Source of the DNA: an uncultured Muribaculaceae bacterium
GTDB lineage: Bacteria > Bacteroidota > Bacteroidia > Bacteroidales > Muribaculaceae
NCBI GenBank assembly: GCA_910578385.1
Contig: CAJTQV010000001.1
Location: 248,001-312,000, forward strand
Direction: 5' to 3'
DNA length: 64,000 nt
The notes below the pieces were generated by a model that saw only the letters and a list, made by a program, of their open reading frames with translations, was not told where the DNA came from and ran no database searches. This document shows, one piece after another, positions 9,004 to 17,048 of this stretch (position 1 is its first letter; each line of letters starts with the position of its first letter). The translations under genes were made by a program, and so were the position numbers.

Positions 9004-10468
9004 TTTCTCTGAACCGAGAAGAATGAGTGCGGGCGCATTCTTCATTCTCTTCATAAAGATGCTGAAAAGCGTGACCGCGCCTGTGATGATATTTATCGCA
9101 TTCGACATCATCGGTTCAGGAATGGACATCGTGGACATCAGATTATGGATTAGACTGGGTACAGCTATCGGGGCATGCGTCACGATTTCATTACTACTGG
9201 CGGCCGCTGCATACTTCCCGAGGAAATTCTACATAAAGGATGGAAACATCATTTACACACGTGGCATAATACAACGCGAGAACGCCTGCATACCGTTAGA
9301 CCGGGTTCATTCACTGCGCACACGTCAGGGCTTATGGTACCGCCTCTTCAAAATGAGAGGCATAATGCTTGACACACTCGCCACAAGAGCAGAAGAAATA
9401 GAACTGATACTCGACGAGGCGGACTGGCAAAGCCTCCTGTCGAGAATTGAAAAGGAGGAGCACCCCAAACAGACCGATGCCTGCACTCCACCTGAATACA
9501 ACCCAGTATCGTCGATACGCTTTGACAACGGCAAACTTATACTTGACGCCCTGTGCCAGAACCATCTGAAAGGTATGGCCGTATTGGGTGGTCTGGTTGC
9601 GGTCGTTCTCGAACATATCGACGATTATTTCAAGACCGATACTATAACCGACTACGCAACATCCTATTATGACAAGCTGACATTGACTCCGACCGGTGTC
9701 GGTGTCATATTGTTTGCTGTCTATATCATGGTCTTACTATTGTGGTTAGGCAAGATATTGCTGCGGTATTACGACATGGAAATGTCGTATGATAAACATC
9801 TCCTCTCATTCACATACGGTTTGCTGTCGCGCATGAGCAGCCGGTTCGCATACGACAAGATTTGTACAATCTGGGTAAAACGTAATTTCTTCGAGAAGAA
9901 ATCCGGACTATGCACACTCATGCTGAAACAGGCATTGAATGTGACGGCAGAGAACGAAGAAGACAACCTGAAACTCTACGGTGCGGACACCTCTTCATTC
10001 TTTCTGAAATGGTGGCTCGGCGATGAATATCTTACCGAGTCAGAAATCATTTCCGCAAAATCAGGGAAAGGAGTATTCTATCGTTCGTTTGTACCGGGGT
10101 TGACAGTCAGTGCTGGGGCAATCGGCATATTGTTATATATGCAACTCATTATATGGATTCTAATTCCGGCCTTGTACCTACTGTTCGTGTTGCTCAGGAG
10201 CATTTACGCAATGCGGAAGAGCCGAATTACATTGAAAGAATCATATTTCATAGTACACAACGGCCGGTTTGCCGATATTGAGAACTATGTCAAATATTCC
10301 ACAGTCGAGGTGGTCGGCATCAGGCGCACCCCATTTTCAAGATGGTTTCACCGGGCCACATTAGTAATCTCCACACCCGGCTCCAGCTTTTCGGTAATAA
10401 GTCTGAAAGAGACCGAAGCCCTCCAGATTTATGAGATACTTTTGAACAAGTGCACCGACAAGTCATAG
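8990..10468 (+). CDS. bPH2-domain membrane protein (YdbT-like)
   Basis: A 492-residue membrane protein, the larger partner of the YdbS/YdbT type. Three pairs of hydrophobic segments alternate with bPH2 domains. The first (about residues 75-130) has IPLDRVHSLRTRQGLWYRLF, the second follows a TM pair near residue 250, and the third at the C-terminus has VEVVGIRRTPFSRWFHRATL. The repeated 'arginine/valine hinge then short trans-membrane-proximal helix' layout is typical. Translation is probably coupled to the upstream small bPH2 gene through the 14-base overlap. The linkage to a beta-lactamase suggests a cell-envelope defence role, but that is inference. Confidence 0.85.
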   Translation: MTRTDFSEPRRMSAGAFFILFIKMLKSVTAPVMIFIAFDIIGSGMDIVDIRLWIRLGTAIGACVTISLLLAAAAYFPRKFYIKDGNIIYTRGIIQRENACIPLDRVHSLRTRQGLWYRLFKMRGIMLDTLATRAEEIELILDEADWQSLLSRIEKEEHPKQTDACTPPEYNPVSSIRFDNGKLILDALCQNHLKGMAVLGGLVAVVLEHIDDYFKTDTITDYATSYYDKLTLTPTGVGVILFAVYIMVLLLWLGKILLRYYDMEMSYDKHLLSFTYGLLSRMSSRFAYDKICTIWVKRNFFEKKSGLCTLMLKQALNVTAENEEDNLKLYGADTSSFFLKWWLGDEYLTESEIISAKSGKGVFYRSFVPGLTVSAGAIGILLYMQLIIWILIPALYLLFVLLRSIYAMRKSRITLKESYFIVHNGRFADIENYVKYSTVEVVGIRRTPFSRWFHRATLVISTPGSSFSVISLKETEALQIYEILLNKCTDKS

Positions 10469-10545
10469 AAGTTAGATATAAAGACACCCCGCAAATAGTT
10501 TTGGGATTACGAATAAATGCCACACCGAGCTTAAAGACCTCAATT

Positions 10546-10694
10546 CAAATCCCGGTTTGTCGGTTTGTCTCTGTAGGGACATCGCTTCGCGATGTTTGGG
10601 TTATACACGTTTAATGTACTGAAAACATGATTGTTCTCAATCAACATGCCAAAGGCATGTCCCTACAAAGTCGATACCGATAAACCGGAATTTG
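10546..10694. repeat. 149-bp palindromic intergenic element with nested hairpins
   Basis: The two ends are imperfect inverted copies of each other over about 45 bases, running inward from caaat...ccggttt and meeting at GTAGGGACAT (10573-10582) and ATGTCCCTAC (10657-10666). Each arm ends in its own small hairpin: ACATCGC-ttc-GCGATGT (10579-10595) and ACATGCC-aaa-GGCATGT (10644-10660). This is the build of a REP-like or MITE-like element. Only one copy was noticed in the window, so its repeat status is inferred from structure. Confidence 0.6.
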
Positions 10695-10736
10695 TGGAAA
10701 CTGGTGCTTGGATGATTTAAGTTATTTGTTTTGTAA

Positions 10737-10768
10737 TTTGGTTTATTTTATAAATATAATTATCTTTG
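10737..10768 (+). promoter_or_regulatory. Promoter of the 10.8 kb receptor gene
   Basis: TTTG (10737-10740) and TATCTTTG (10761-10768) are 20 bases apart, matching the Bacteroidota consensus. The predicted start of transcription is near 10775, about 38 bases before the ATG at 10813. Confidence 0.75.
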
Positions 10769-10812
10769 TAGCGCAATCGACGGACTAAATCTGATGTGAT
10801 TGCGTTATTTAG

Positions 10813-12888
10813 ATGAATATCAGATGGGTAAATATGATGATTTCGGTCTGTGCACTGTCTTTTGCCAATGCACAGACAGTCAGTAGGCCGGTTGATAATA
10901 GCGACTCGGTTTCAGTAACTTTGGATGAGGTAGTTGTGAAAGCACCTGAATTTTCGAGGTCTGCCAACAGCAGCTCTTACTACCCTACCGGTCAAATGAA
11001 AGAGAAGTTGACAACTTCTTCTCAATTACTCGCCGGACTCCAGATTCCGGAGTTGATTGTCAATCCGGCAACAGGTGATATATCTGTTAGCGGAGGTGGC
11101 AAGCTCTCAATCCGCATAAACGGGCGAGCAGCATCGCAAACAGATCTGATGTCAATAGCTTCCAAGAATATAACGAAGGTTGAATATATAACCAATCCGG
11201 GTGTAAGATATGGTGAGGCCGCCGGTGTCCTTGAGATCACGGTCAGAAAAAAGTCTGAAGGATTCGGAATAATATCGAACATTCTGCAATCGGCCAACCG
11301 TGGATGGGGCGATTATACCGCAGGTTTGAAGTACAGCATAGGCCGTAGCGAATGGAGCATCGACTATCATTCAAATCCGATGTGGCAGATGGACAGCTAT
11401 CGAGATAATCGTGAAACGATAGATTTAGGAGAGGCGGGAATCGTGAGCCGCAGAGAGAACGGAATCAAGACTCCCAACCGCATGGTGACACATCGCGGAG
11501 CCTTGCAATATTCATATGCAGCCAAGTCCGGACTGCTTTTCAATGTTCAGGCAAGACTATTCCGGCAGAATGACAAGTATGTATCAGCGGGCAACATCAC
11601 AACCGACTATAACGGCACTGTAACCGAGGCGTTTGAGAAAGAAACCGCACCTTTCACATCATGGCAGGGGGATCTTGACCTGTATCTTCATCTCAGGATT
11701 AACCAAAGCAACAAGCTGTATTTCAATTTTGTGCCGACGCTGCTGACTTCCACAAGCAACCGCACTTATGAAAGCGAAGACATATACATTGACTCCAAAA
11801 TCAAAACAAACGGATATATGTTTCTTGCGGAAGGTGTATGGGAAAAACGTATAAGCAGGGGGACACTAACCTCAGGAATAAGGGGATTCTTCAAAACCAC
11901 TAAGGCCGATTACATTACTTATGGCACAACAGCAAAAGAAAATAGCTTTGACGGACATTGCTTTGTGGAGTGGAGCCAGAATCTCGGGAAGGTTTCATAT
12001 TCCACCGGTATAGATGGGAGCTGGTTCAGCCTCAAGACTCCGGTTTCAAGAAACTGTCTTGGCATATCACCAAAACTGTCTGTCCGCTACGCGCCTCTTC
12101 AGTGGGGAGGAATATGCTGTCAGCTGGAAGGGAATATGGTCAATCCCACGCTCAGCCAATTGACTCCGGCCATGCAGCAAATCGACCGTTTCCAATACTC
12201 AGTAGGTTCAGCGGCACTATCACCCTATTTTGCCTACAAGACATCGCTTGAGTTTGACTTCAATGTAAAGGACATTCAGGGCAAACTATCGGTTAGCGAC
12301 AAATATTCACGCCACCCGATAATGGGCATAAAATGGATAGATGACGGCAAGATAATACAGAGCTTCCAAAATGGTCGGTACCACAATGATTTCATAATAA
12401 AGGGTCAAGTCCGGATGCCAATAATCATAAAACAGCTCACTCTCAGCATTGAGGGAGGATGGCACAGGATGATTAGCCGGGGAACTGCCTACAGGCATAC
12501 ATATTCACAACCCTTTGTGAATGCACAGCTCATGTACATGAGTGGCAACTGGTGGATAATGGCGAAATATAACAATGCCTACAACATGTTATGGGGAGAG
12601 ATGATAACCACCATCAACAACAACCTGCTCAATATCGGCGTGGGCTATAGATATAAATCCGCTACATTCATGGCAGGAATAGTCAATCCTGTCGGTAACG
12701 TCAGCCTGAAAAGCCGGGACCTGTCGGCCATTGCAGGATATGACCGCACCTACCATGCAGCATCCTCCAATTGCCTTGTGTGGGTCGGAGCCACCATTAA
12801 CTTTTTCCACGGAAACCGCAGGAGTGCCACTCAGAAGAAACTTGACAACAATACCCAATACGAAACAATTAAAAACGTACAGAAATGA
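10813..12888 (+). CDS. Outer-membrane beta-barrel receptor (TonB-dependent receptor-like)
   Basis: A 691-residue outer-membrane protein. A signal peptide (cleavage near ANA, residue 20) is followed by a short TLDEVVVKAPEF strand of the type that opens receptor plugs. A plug-like domain (about residues 55-155, with LSIRINGRAAS and ITKVEYITNPGVRYGEAAGVLEI) leads into a long barrel rich in aromatic strand ends. There is no carboxypeptidase-like N-terminal domain, as usual for the 'outer membrane beta-barrel family' subgroup. Its stop overlaps the start of the DUF2141 gene by 4 bases, so the two are one operon from the promoter at 10737. The substrate is unknown. Confidence 0.82.
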   Translation: MNIRWVNMMISVCALSFANAQTVSRPVDNSDSVSVTLDEVVVKAPEFSRSANSSSYYPTGQMKEKLTTSSQLLAGLQIPELIVNPATGDISVSGGGKLSIRINGRAASQTDLMSIASKNITKVEYITNPGVRYGEAAGVLEITVRKKSEGFGIISNILQSANRGWGDYTAGLKYSIGRSEWSIDYHSNPMWQMDSYRDNRETIDLGEAGIVSRRENGIKTPNRMVTHRGALQYSYAAKSGLLFNVQARLFRQNDKYVSAGNITTDYNGTVTEAFEKETAPFTSWQGDLDLYLHLRINQSNKLYFNFVPTLLTSTSNRTYESEDIYIDSKIKTNGYMFLAEGVWEKRISRGTLTSGIRGFFKTTKADYITYGTTAKENSFDGHCFVEWSQNLGKVSYSTGIDGSWFSLKTPVSRNCLGISPKLSVRYAPLQWGGICCQLEGNMVNPTLSQLTPAMQQIDRFQYSVGSAALSPYFAYKTSLEFDFNVKDIQGKLSVSDKYSRHPIMGIKWIDDGKIIQSFQNGRYHNDFIIKGQVRMPIIIKQLTLSIEGGWHRMISRGTAYRHTYSQPFVNAQLMYMSGNWWIMAKYNNAYNMLWGEMITTINNNLLNIGVGYRYKSATFMAGIVNPVGNVSLKSRDLSAIAGYDRTYHAASSNCLVWVGATINFFHGNRRSATQKKLDNNTQYETIKNVQK

Positions 12889-13259
12889 GTAAAATGATTT
12901 CCATGCTCGCCATTGTTACGGCGACATTATCCTCGGCTGCCGCCGAAAACTGCAACAAACTCGACCTGAAGTTTACTGAACTACCCTACTCTGAGGGAAC
13001 AATCTACGTGGCCGTGAGCTGCAATGGAACCGAGATTCACAAATCAGCGGCAGAAGTTGACTCAGACCTCGTGACAATCCATATTGACATGCCGGAATGC
13101 GAGAGCCGGCAAATCGAGATCAAGGCATTCCAGGACATGAACGACAACAGGACGCTCGACTTCGATTCCTACGGTCGCCCGATGGAGCCATGCCTCCAGA
13201 CCAAGATGACAGTCAAGCCAGATGACACCGAACTGGATTTGCAGCTGATACAGTACTGA
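12885..13259 (+). CDS. DUF2141 domain protein
   Basis: A 124-residue exported protein. The N-terminal hydrophobic stretch (to about Ala20) is a signal peptide. The mature part is a short beta-rich domain with the DUF2141 signature: AFQDMNDNRTLDFDSYGRPMEP, in which Asp/Asn residues are spaced like a calcium-binding loop. DUF2141 proteins are frequent in Bacteroidota next to outer-membrane receptors, and their function is not established. ATG overlaps the stop of the receptor gene (ATGA), indicating coupled translation. Confidence 0.8.
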   Translation: MSKMISMLAIVTATLSSAAAENCNKLDLKFTELPYSEGTIYVAVSCNGTEIHKSAAEVDSDLVTIHIDMPECESRQIEIKAFQDMNDNRTLDFDSYGRPMEPCLQTKMTVKPDDTELDLQLIQY

Positions 13260-13303
13260 TTAACCGAACAGAAACCCGGGGTTCGTAACCGGGACTTGGA
13301 TTT

Positions 13304-13377
13304 AGGCCCCGTTTCATAAAAAAAATAGCGGTCGCAGACTCGCATCCTTGGCCGCTATTTTTTATGAAACGAGGCCT
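13304..13377. terminator. Long hairpin terminator
   Basis: A long inverted repeat with arms of about 28 bases (AGGCC..GTTTCATAAAAA at the left, TTTTTATGAAAC..GGCCT at the right, with a few mismatches and a two-base bulge) follows the DUF2141 gene. It contains A- and T-runs on both sides, so it can stop transcription in either direction. Confidence 0.65.
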
Positions 13378-13386
13378 TAGCGTTAG

Positions 13387-13434
13387 AATTAGTTGGCAAA
13401 AGTTATTTATTTTGCCAACTAATTTGTAATTTTG
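13387..13434 (+). promoter_or_regulatory. Perfect palindrome overlapping a promoter, candidate operator
   Basis: Arms 13387-13401 and 13410-13424 are perfect 15-base inverted repeats (AATTAGTTGGCAAAA and its complement) around an 8-base spacer. A TAATTTTG -7 element follows at 13427-13434, so the palindrome covers the -33 region. The first gene of the operon starts at 13455 and the second encodes a winged-helix regulator, a natural candidate to bind here. Confidence 0.6.
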
Positions 13435-13454
13435 CATAATCAAAGAGAGTACAT

Positions 13455-14027
13455 ATGTATCCCAAGGAAAGCCTTGATATAATCAGCAAGATGATGAATG
13501 ACACACGTCGCAACGTGATGCTCGATTCGCGCATGCCACTGCTTGTGTGGGGATGGTTGTCATTCGCCGTGTCTGTTCTCGTTTATGCGGGACTCAGACT
13601 TACAGCTGACTTCCGATGGAATTTCGCATGGTTCCTTATACTCCTTGTCGGAATTCCTCTCGTAAAAATATTGAAACCCTCAGTAAGACCCGTTACCACG
13701 GCGATATCACGATCGCTGGTGGTGATATGGAAGATGCTCGCGGTGCTGATAACAGTATTTTCAACACTATCATTCTTCATAAACTTCAAGATTCTGGCGG
13801 TGGTTCTGATTATACTCGCCATCGGCTCCTTCACAACCGGAGAACTCATACGTTATCCATTCTTGAAATACAGTTCCATTCCGGGTTTCGTGGTGTCGGC
13901 ACTGCTATGGTGGGTCACCGGTCTGAACCAGATTCTGATATTCGCCATTATGATGCTGATAATGATGGTTCTCCCCGCATACAAAATGAAACATGATCTA
14001 AGTAAAGAAACCGATGAAAGATCTTAA
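13455..14027 (+). CDS. Integral membrane protein of unknown function
   Basis: A 190-residue protein with a 25-residue N-terminal cytoplasmic-type segment (MYPKESLDIISKMMNDTRRN) and about five or six transmembrane helices ending in a basic tail. No family-defining motif is recognised. It overlaps the downstream winged-helix regulator gene by 14 bases. Small membrane proteins paired with this kind of regulator are frequent in Bacteroidota, where the regulator is thought to control the membrane partner. It is the first gene after the palindromic operator at 13387-13424. Confidence 0.7.
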   Translation: MYPKESLDIISKMMNDTRRNVMLDSRMPLLVWGWLSFAVSVLVYAGLRLTADFRWNFAWFLILLVGIPLVKILKPSVRPVTTAISRSLVVIWKMLAVLITVFSTLSFFINFKILAVVLIILAIGSFTTGELIRYPFLKYSSIPGFVVSALLWWVTGLNQILIFAIMMLIMMVLPAYKMKHDLSKETDERS

Positions 14028-14346
14028 TCCGCTTATTCATTCGCAGCTGCGCCTGTCGGTGCTCTCCATACTCATGAGTGTCGAAGAGGCAGACTTCATG
14101 TACATGAAGCAGAAAACAGAGGCGACAACCGGCAATCTCAGTGTGCAGATTACAAAACTGGAGGAAGCCGGCTACATATCCGTTGAGAAAACCTTTCATC
14201 AGAAACGCCCGCGGACGGTGTGCCGGATGACCGATGCCGGACGCAAAGCATTCATGGAATATGTGGAGGCTCTTCAAGGCTATGTGGCACCATTCATTTC
14301 ACAAACCGAAGACCCGACAGCAACAGGAGAAACAGTACCATGTTGA
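14014..14346 (+). CDS. Winged-helix DNA-binding regulator (HTH_34/MarR-like)
   Basis: A 110-residue regulator consisting of little more than one winged helix domain. The recognition region is ATTGNLSVQITKLEEAGYISVEKTF and the wing is RPRTVCRMTDAGRKAFMEYVEAL, the pattern of the HTH_34 family (related to PadR/MarR). The start overlaps the end of the membrane protein gene by 14 bases, so translation is probably coupled. Autoregulation through the perfect palindrome upstream of the operon is the simplest expectation but is inference. Confidence 0.82.
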   Translation: MKDLNPLIHSQLRLSVLSILMSVEEADFMYMKQKTEATTGNLSVQITKLEEAGYISVEKTFHQKRPRTVCRMTDAGRKAFMEYVEALQGYVAPFISQTEDPTATGETVPC

Positions 14347-14364
14347 ATCGCAACACCGATTTCT

Positions 14365-14384
14365 CCCTCCATTTTATTGGAGGG
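14365..14384. terminator. Small hairpin after the winged-helix gene
   Basis: CCCTCCA (14365-14371) and TGGAGGG (14378-14384) form a perfect 7-base stem with a 6-base loop, 18 bases after the regulator stop. There is no clear T-run, so it may be a weak terminator or an RNA end protector. Confidence 0.4.
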
Positions 14385-14464
14385 CATAATCGGCCTGACC
14401 ATTATGTAAAACAGATCCATGTGTAAAACAGACTCCGGCAAAGAGTCACAAGATAACTTCAGAA

Positions 14465-15097
14465 ATGAACTATATATTTGATTTCGATGGAACCCTGATG
14501 GATACATCGGGGGTAATACTCGCCACAATCAAGGCAAGCATCAAGGAGATGGGACTTCCTGAAAAGACCGAGGAGGAATGCCGCTCCATAATCGGTATCC
14601 GTACCAATGAGGCCGGGAAATATCTCTATCCAGACCTCGACATATCGAATGAGGAATTTGCACGCGTATTCCGCTCAAACTACGACCGATTGAAGCAGGG
14701 TGCCGAAGAGAAAACCTTCCCAGGAGTTATGGAGACACTCCGCCGACTGCATGAATCCGGCTGCGGACTCGCCATAGCCTCCAGCCGCAGGGTGTATTCG
14801 CTTGAAGCCTACCTGAACGGACTCGGAATCCGCGACATGTTTGAAATGGTGGTCGGAGCTGACAGTGTAACCAAGGGAAAACCGGATCCGGAACCTGTTC
14901 TGACAGTTCTCAAGACTCTCGGCTGGAATGCCGACGACACATTGGTTGTGGGCGATGCAGATGTAGACATAATGATGGGCAACGCAGCCGGTTGCAGGAC
15001 ATGCGCCGTGACATACGGAAACGGCTCCATCGCGTCGCTCAAGGAGGCATCGCCCGATTACATCATTGATGACTTTTCAGTTATTCCAAACCTGTAA
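14465..15097 (+). CDS. HAD-superfamily phosphatase (phosphoglycolate phosphatase-like)
   Basis: A 210-residue HAD-IA hydrolase. Motif I DFDGT (Asp6 nucleophile, Asp8 acid/base) is at the N-terminus. A four-helix cap follows (about residues 15-85), motif II is in LAIASSRR, motif III is the Lys in VTKGKPDPEP, and motif IV is VVGDADVDIMMG. It would hydrolyse a small phosphorylated metabolite such as 2-phosphoglycolate or a nucleotide; the substrate cannot be told. It is the first of three genes in close series (gaps of 36 and 9 bases) with a GNAT and a helical-repeat protein. Confidence 0.85.
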   Translation: MNYIFDFDGTLMDTSGVILATIKASIKEMGLPEKTEEECRSIIGIRTNEAGKYLYPDLDISNEEFARVFRSNYDRLKQGAEEKTFPGVMETLRRLHESGCGLAIASSRRVYSLEAYLNGLGIRDMFEMVVGADSVTKGKPDPEPVLTVLKTLGWNADDTLVVGDADVDIMMGNAAGCRTCAVTYGNGSIASLKEASPDYIIDDFSVIPNL

Positions 15098-15114
15098 GCC
15101 GCTATCGAGCGGCT
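15097..15114. other. Intercistronic hairpin
   Basis: AGCCGCT (15097-15103) and AGCGGCT (15108-15114) form a perfect 7-base stem with an ATCG loop, starting at the last base of the HAD stop codon and ending 19 bases before the GNAT start. No T-run follows, so read-through into the GNAT gene is likely. Confidence 0.45.
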
Positions 15115-15133
15115 GTTCAAATTCATTGTAGAA

Positions 15134-15637
15134 ATGATTGAGACTGAATCATTGATATTACGGCCATGGCAACCGCAAGATGCCGGAGCCTTATTCAAAT
15201 ACGCCTCCGACGCAAGGGTCAGCGAGCTTGCATTGTGGCCACGTCATGAATCCTTGGAAATGAGCCAGGAGGTCATAAGACGATACTTCATGCCCAATCC
15301 GTATTGTTTCGCAATGATACTCAAGGAGACAGATGAACCCATAGGGTGTATCGGACTTGTTCCATCAGGAGATGAACATTACACGCCGGCCGATTCCGAA
15401 CGAGAGGTTGGATACTGGATCGGTTATCCCTATTGGGGCAAAGGTCTGACAACCGAAGCTCTCAATGCACTGACCCGCTACTGTCGCAATACCCTGGGGC
15501 TGAAATCTCTTCTGATAACCACCGACAGTCAGAACATCGCCTCGCAACGGGTAGCCGGGAAATGCGGCTTCGAATGGATTGAGGACTACAATCACGATAA
15601 CATCTCCGGAAAAGCCTACAGCCTCAAACTTGAATAA
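15134..15637 (+). CDS. GNAT family N-acetyltransferase (RimJ/RimL type)
   Basis: A 167-residue acetyltransferase using acetyl-CoA. The N-terminal TESLILRPWQPQDAGALFKYASD is typical of the RimJ/RimL (Acetyltransf_3) branch. The core strand REVGYWIGYPYWGKGLTTEAL contains the pyrophosphate-binding loop region, and the C-terminus (NIASQRVAGKCGFEWIED) is the conserved asparagine-bearing helix. The acceptor may be a protein N-terminus or an antibiotic. It lies in the HAD-GNAT-helical repeat operon, 9 bases before the next gene. Confidence 0.85.
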   Translation: MIETESLILRPWQPQDAGALFKYASDARVSELALWPRHESLEMSQEVIRRYFMPNPYCFAMILKETDEPIGCIGLVPSGDEHYTPADSEREVGYWIGYPYWGKGLTTEALNALTRYCRNTLGLKSLLITTDSQNIASQRVAGKCGFEWIEDYNHDNISGKAYSLKLE

Positions 15638-15646
15638 TCGGCAAAT

Positions 15647-16186
15647 ATGACACAAGAAGAGATTGCGGAAAGACTTGAAAGCAAGATTAATCTTCCTGAA
15701 ATACGGGATATCGTCAATTGGGCGCACGCCTGTTCAGCTAACCTGGAGTCTCTTTTAGAAATGACCAGATCTGCCGACACACGGACATCGGCTAATGCGC
15801 TGTGGTGTCTGACCCATATTCAGAAAGAGAATACCGACCGCCTGCAATCCCGGCAAGACAATTTTATCAATATGCTGCTTGCCGAACAGCACGTAGGCAA
15901 GCGACGTATGCTTCTGCAACTTTTGAGAGAGCAGGATTATGATCCTGAAAATATACGCACCGACTTTCTTGATTACTGTCTTACGAAAATCAATTCGGAA
16001 TGCGAGCCATACGCAATCAGAGCATTCAGCATATACTGCGCGTTCAAGATGTGCAGGTTTTATCCGGAACTTGTCACCGAGCTGAAGCAACACCTTGACA
16101 TGCTGGAACTGCAACCACTGTCACCCGGCCTCAGAAGCGCCTTAAACACCACAAGAAAAAATATCTCGCGACTTCGTTCAAACTGA
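15647..16186 (+). CDS. All-helical (HEAT-repeat-like) protein of unknown function
   Basis: A 179-residue soluble protein that appears entirely alpha-helical, with amphipathic helix pairs of about 35 residues (for example RTSANALWCLTHIQKENTDRL and KRRMLLQLLREQ), the look of HEAT or ARM repeats. No catalytic motif, signal peptide or membrane segment is visible. Such proteins usually act as binding scaffolds. It follows the GNAT gene by 9 bases and converges on a second GNAT gene on the other strand. Gene reality is well supported by context; no function is proposed. Confidence 0.7.
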   Translation: MTQEEIAERLESKINLPEIRDIVNWAHACSANLESLLEMTRSADTRTSANALWCLTHIQKENTDRLQSRQDNFINMLLAEQHVGKRRMLLQLLREQDYDPENIRTDFLDYCLTKINSECEPYAIRAFSIYCAFKMCRFYPELVTELKQHLDMLELQPLSPGLRSALNTTRKNISRLRSN

Positions 16187-16216
16187 TGATCACATTATCA
16201 AGTTTAATTTAAACAA

Positions 16217-16660
16217 CTACATATGCTTTGAAAGATAGAGCATATCTTTTAACTGTATTCCTTCCTCTATGATAGGATGATCGTAATTGTCGGTAAAGAA
16301 ATCCGGAATGCGGTGGGAATAGTTATAGCCACAGTTTTGATAAAATCGTAAGGTCGAGGGTGTCTCTCCGGTGCCGATTATAAATGTGTTGCCACTCAAA
16401 AGAGATTCGACATGCTCAAGCATGGCTCGTCCTACACCATGTCTGCGATACTCAGCAACTACAGCAAGGTTTTTAATCTCTACGGTAGCTGTGTCAACCA
16501 CCTTGATTGCGCAGCAAGCGCAAGGCTTCCCGTCTATATAACCAATGAATAATCGGCAGCTGTTAATATAGCGGTCTATCATATCTTCCTGCTCGTCACC
16601 GATCAGCAGCAGATTAATAAACTGTCTTGGATCTGACAGTATCTCACGAATATCAAGCAT
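16217..16660 (-). CDS. GNAT family N-acetyltransferase
   Basis: A 147-residue acetyltransferase. The central strand VEIKNLAVVAEYRRHGVGRAMLEHVESLL carries the acetyl-CoA pyrophosphate loop (RRHGVG, the R/Q-x-x-G-x-G/A motif). The C-terminal TPSTLRFYQNCGYNYSHRIPDFFTDNYDHPIIEEG is of the kind seen in small-molecule GNATs of Firmicutes and Bacteroidota. The substrate is not known. It stands alone on the minus strand, converging with the HAD-GNAT operon. Confidence 0.85.
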   Translation of the reverse strand: MLDIREILSDPRQFINLLLIGDEQEDMIDRYINSCRLFIGYIDGKPCACCAIKVVDTATVEIKNLAVVAEYRRHGVGRAMLEHVESLLSGNTFIIGTGETPSTLRFYQNCGYNYSHRIPDFFTDNYDHPIIEEGIQLKDMLYLSKHM

Positions 16661-16963
16661 TATTCAACTTTCATATGCTTCTCTTAGTCATCGAGAGCAA
16701 CTTCCTTCCACGGATTATTCATACTTTGAGTATCTTTAATATCAAAAGATTTCAATTATTGTACTCTAATTTAGAATGATAAAACATGCACAAATCAATC
16801 ACATAAATATCTGAGAGAGGCTCAACATAAAGTTACGGCGTGTAAACTGTACATCTGCGAGCCTCGTCTTGGGGGGGGGGTAGCCAACTCCAAGATAATC
16901 AGATGAAAAAGAAAAAGCCAGTTCGGTCTGGGTGTACAGGCTAAACTGGCTTTCATCATGAAG
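16661..16963. other. Gene-free stretch with a G10 run
   Basis: No convincing gene is seen. It holds a run of ten G at 16871-16880, a loose inverted pair GAGGCTC/GAGCCTC near 16815-16865, and the terminator of the tRNA gene at its right end. Confidence 0.4.
16911..16953 (-). terminator. Terminator of tRNA-Ser
   Basis: On the minus strand AAGCCAGTT (16952-16944) pairs with AACTGGCT (16923-16916) and is followed by a run of five T. It lies just past the 3' end of the tRNA. Confidence 0.75.
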
Positions 16964-17048
16964 CGGAGAGACAGGGATTCGAACCCTGGGTACCAAAAGG
17001 TACAACGGTTTTCGAGACCGCCCCGATCGACCACTCCGGCATCTCTCC
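16964..17048 (-). tRNA. tRNA-Ser (anticodon CGA)
   Basis: An 85-base tRNA with the seven-base acceptor stem GGAGAGA/TCTCTCC, T at position 8, an anticodon loop CTCGAAA (anticodon CGA, reading UCG), the long variable arm of serine tRNAs (GTACCTTTTGGTAC hairpin) and a T-loop GGTTCGAATCC. The discriminator base is G, as needed for serine. The 3' CCA is not encoded. A perfect promoter lies upstream at 17104-17073 and a terminator downstream. Confidence 0.93.

Noticed and set aside
14404..14432. Short direct repeat TGTAAAACAGA in two copies
   Set aside because: It is short, AT-rich and not placed at a promoter element; chance is likely.
16964..17048. tRNA-Ser as a proven island attachment site
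   Set aside because: No integrase gene and no second copy of the tRNA 3' end was found in the window; only a base-composition hint remains.
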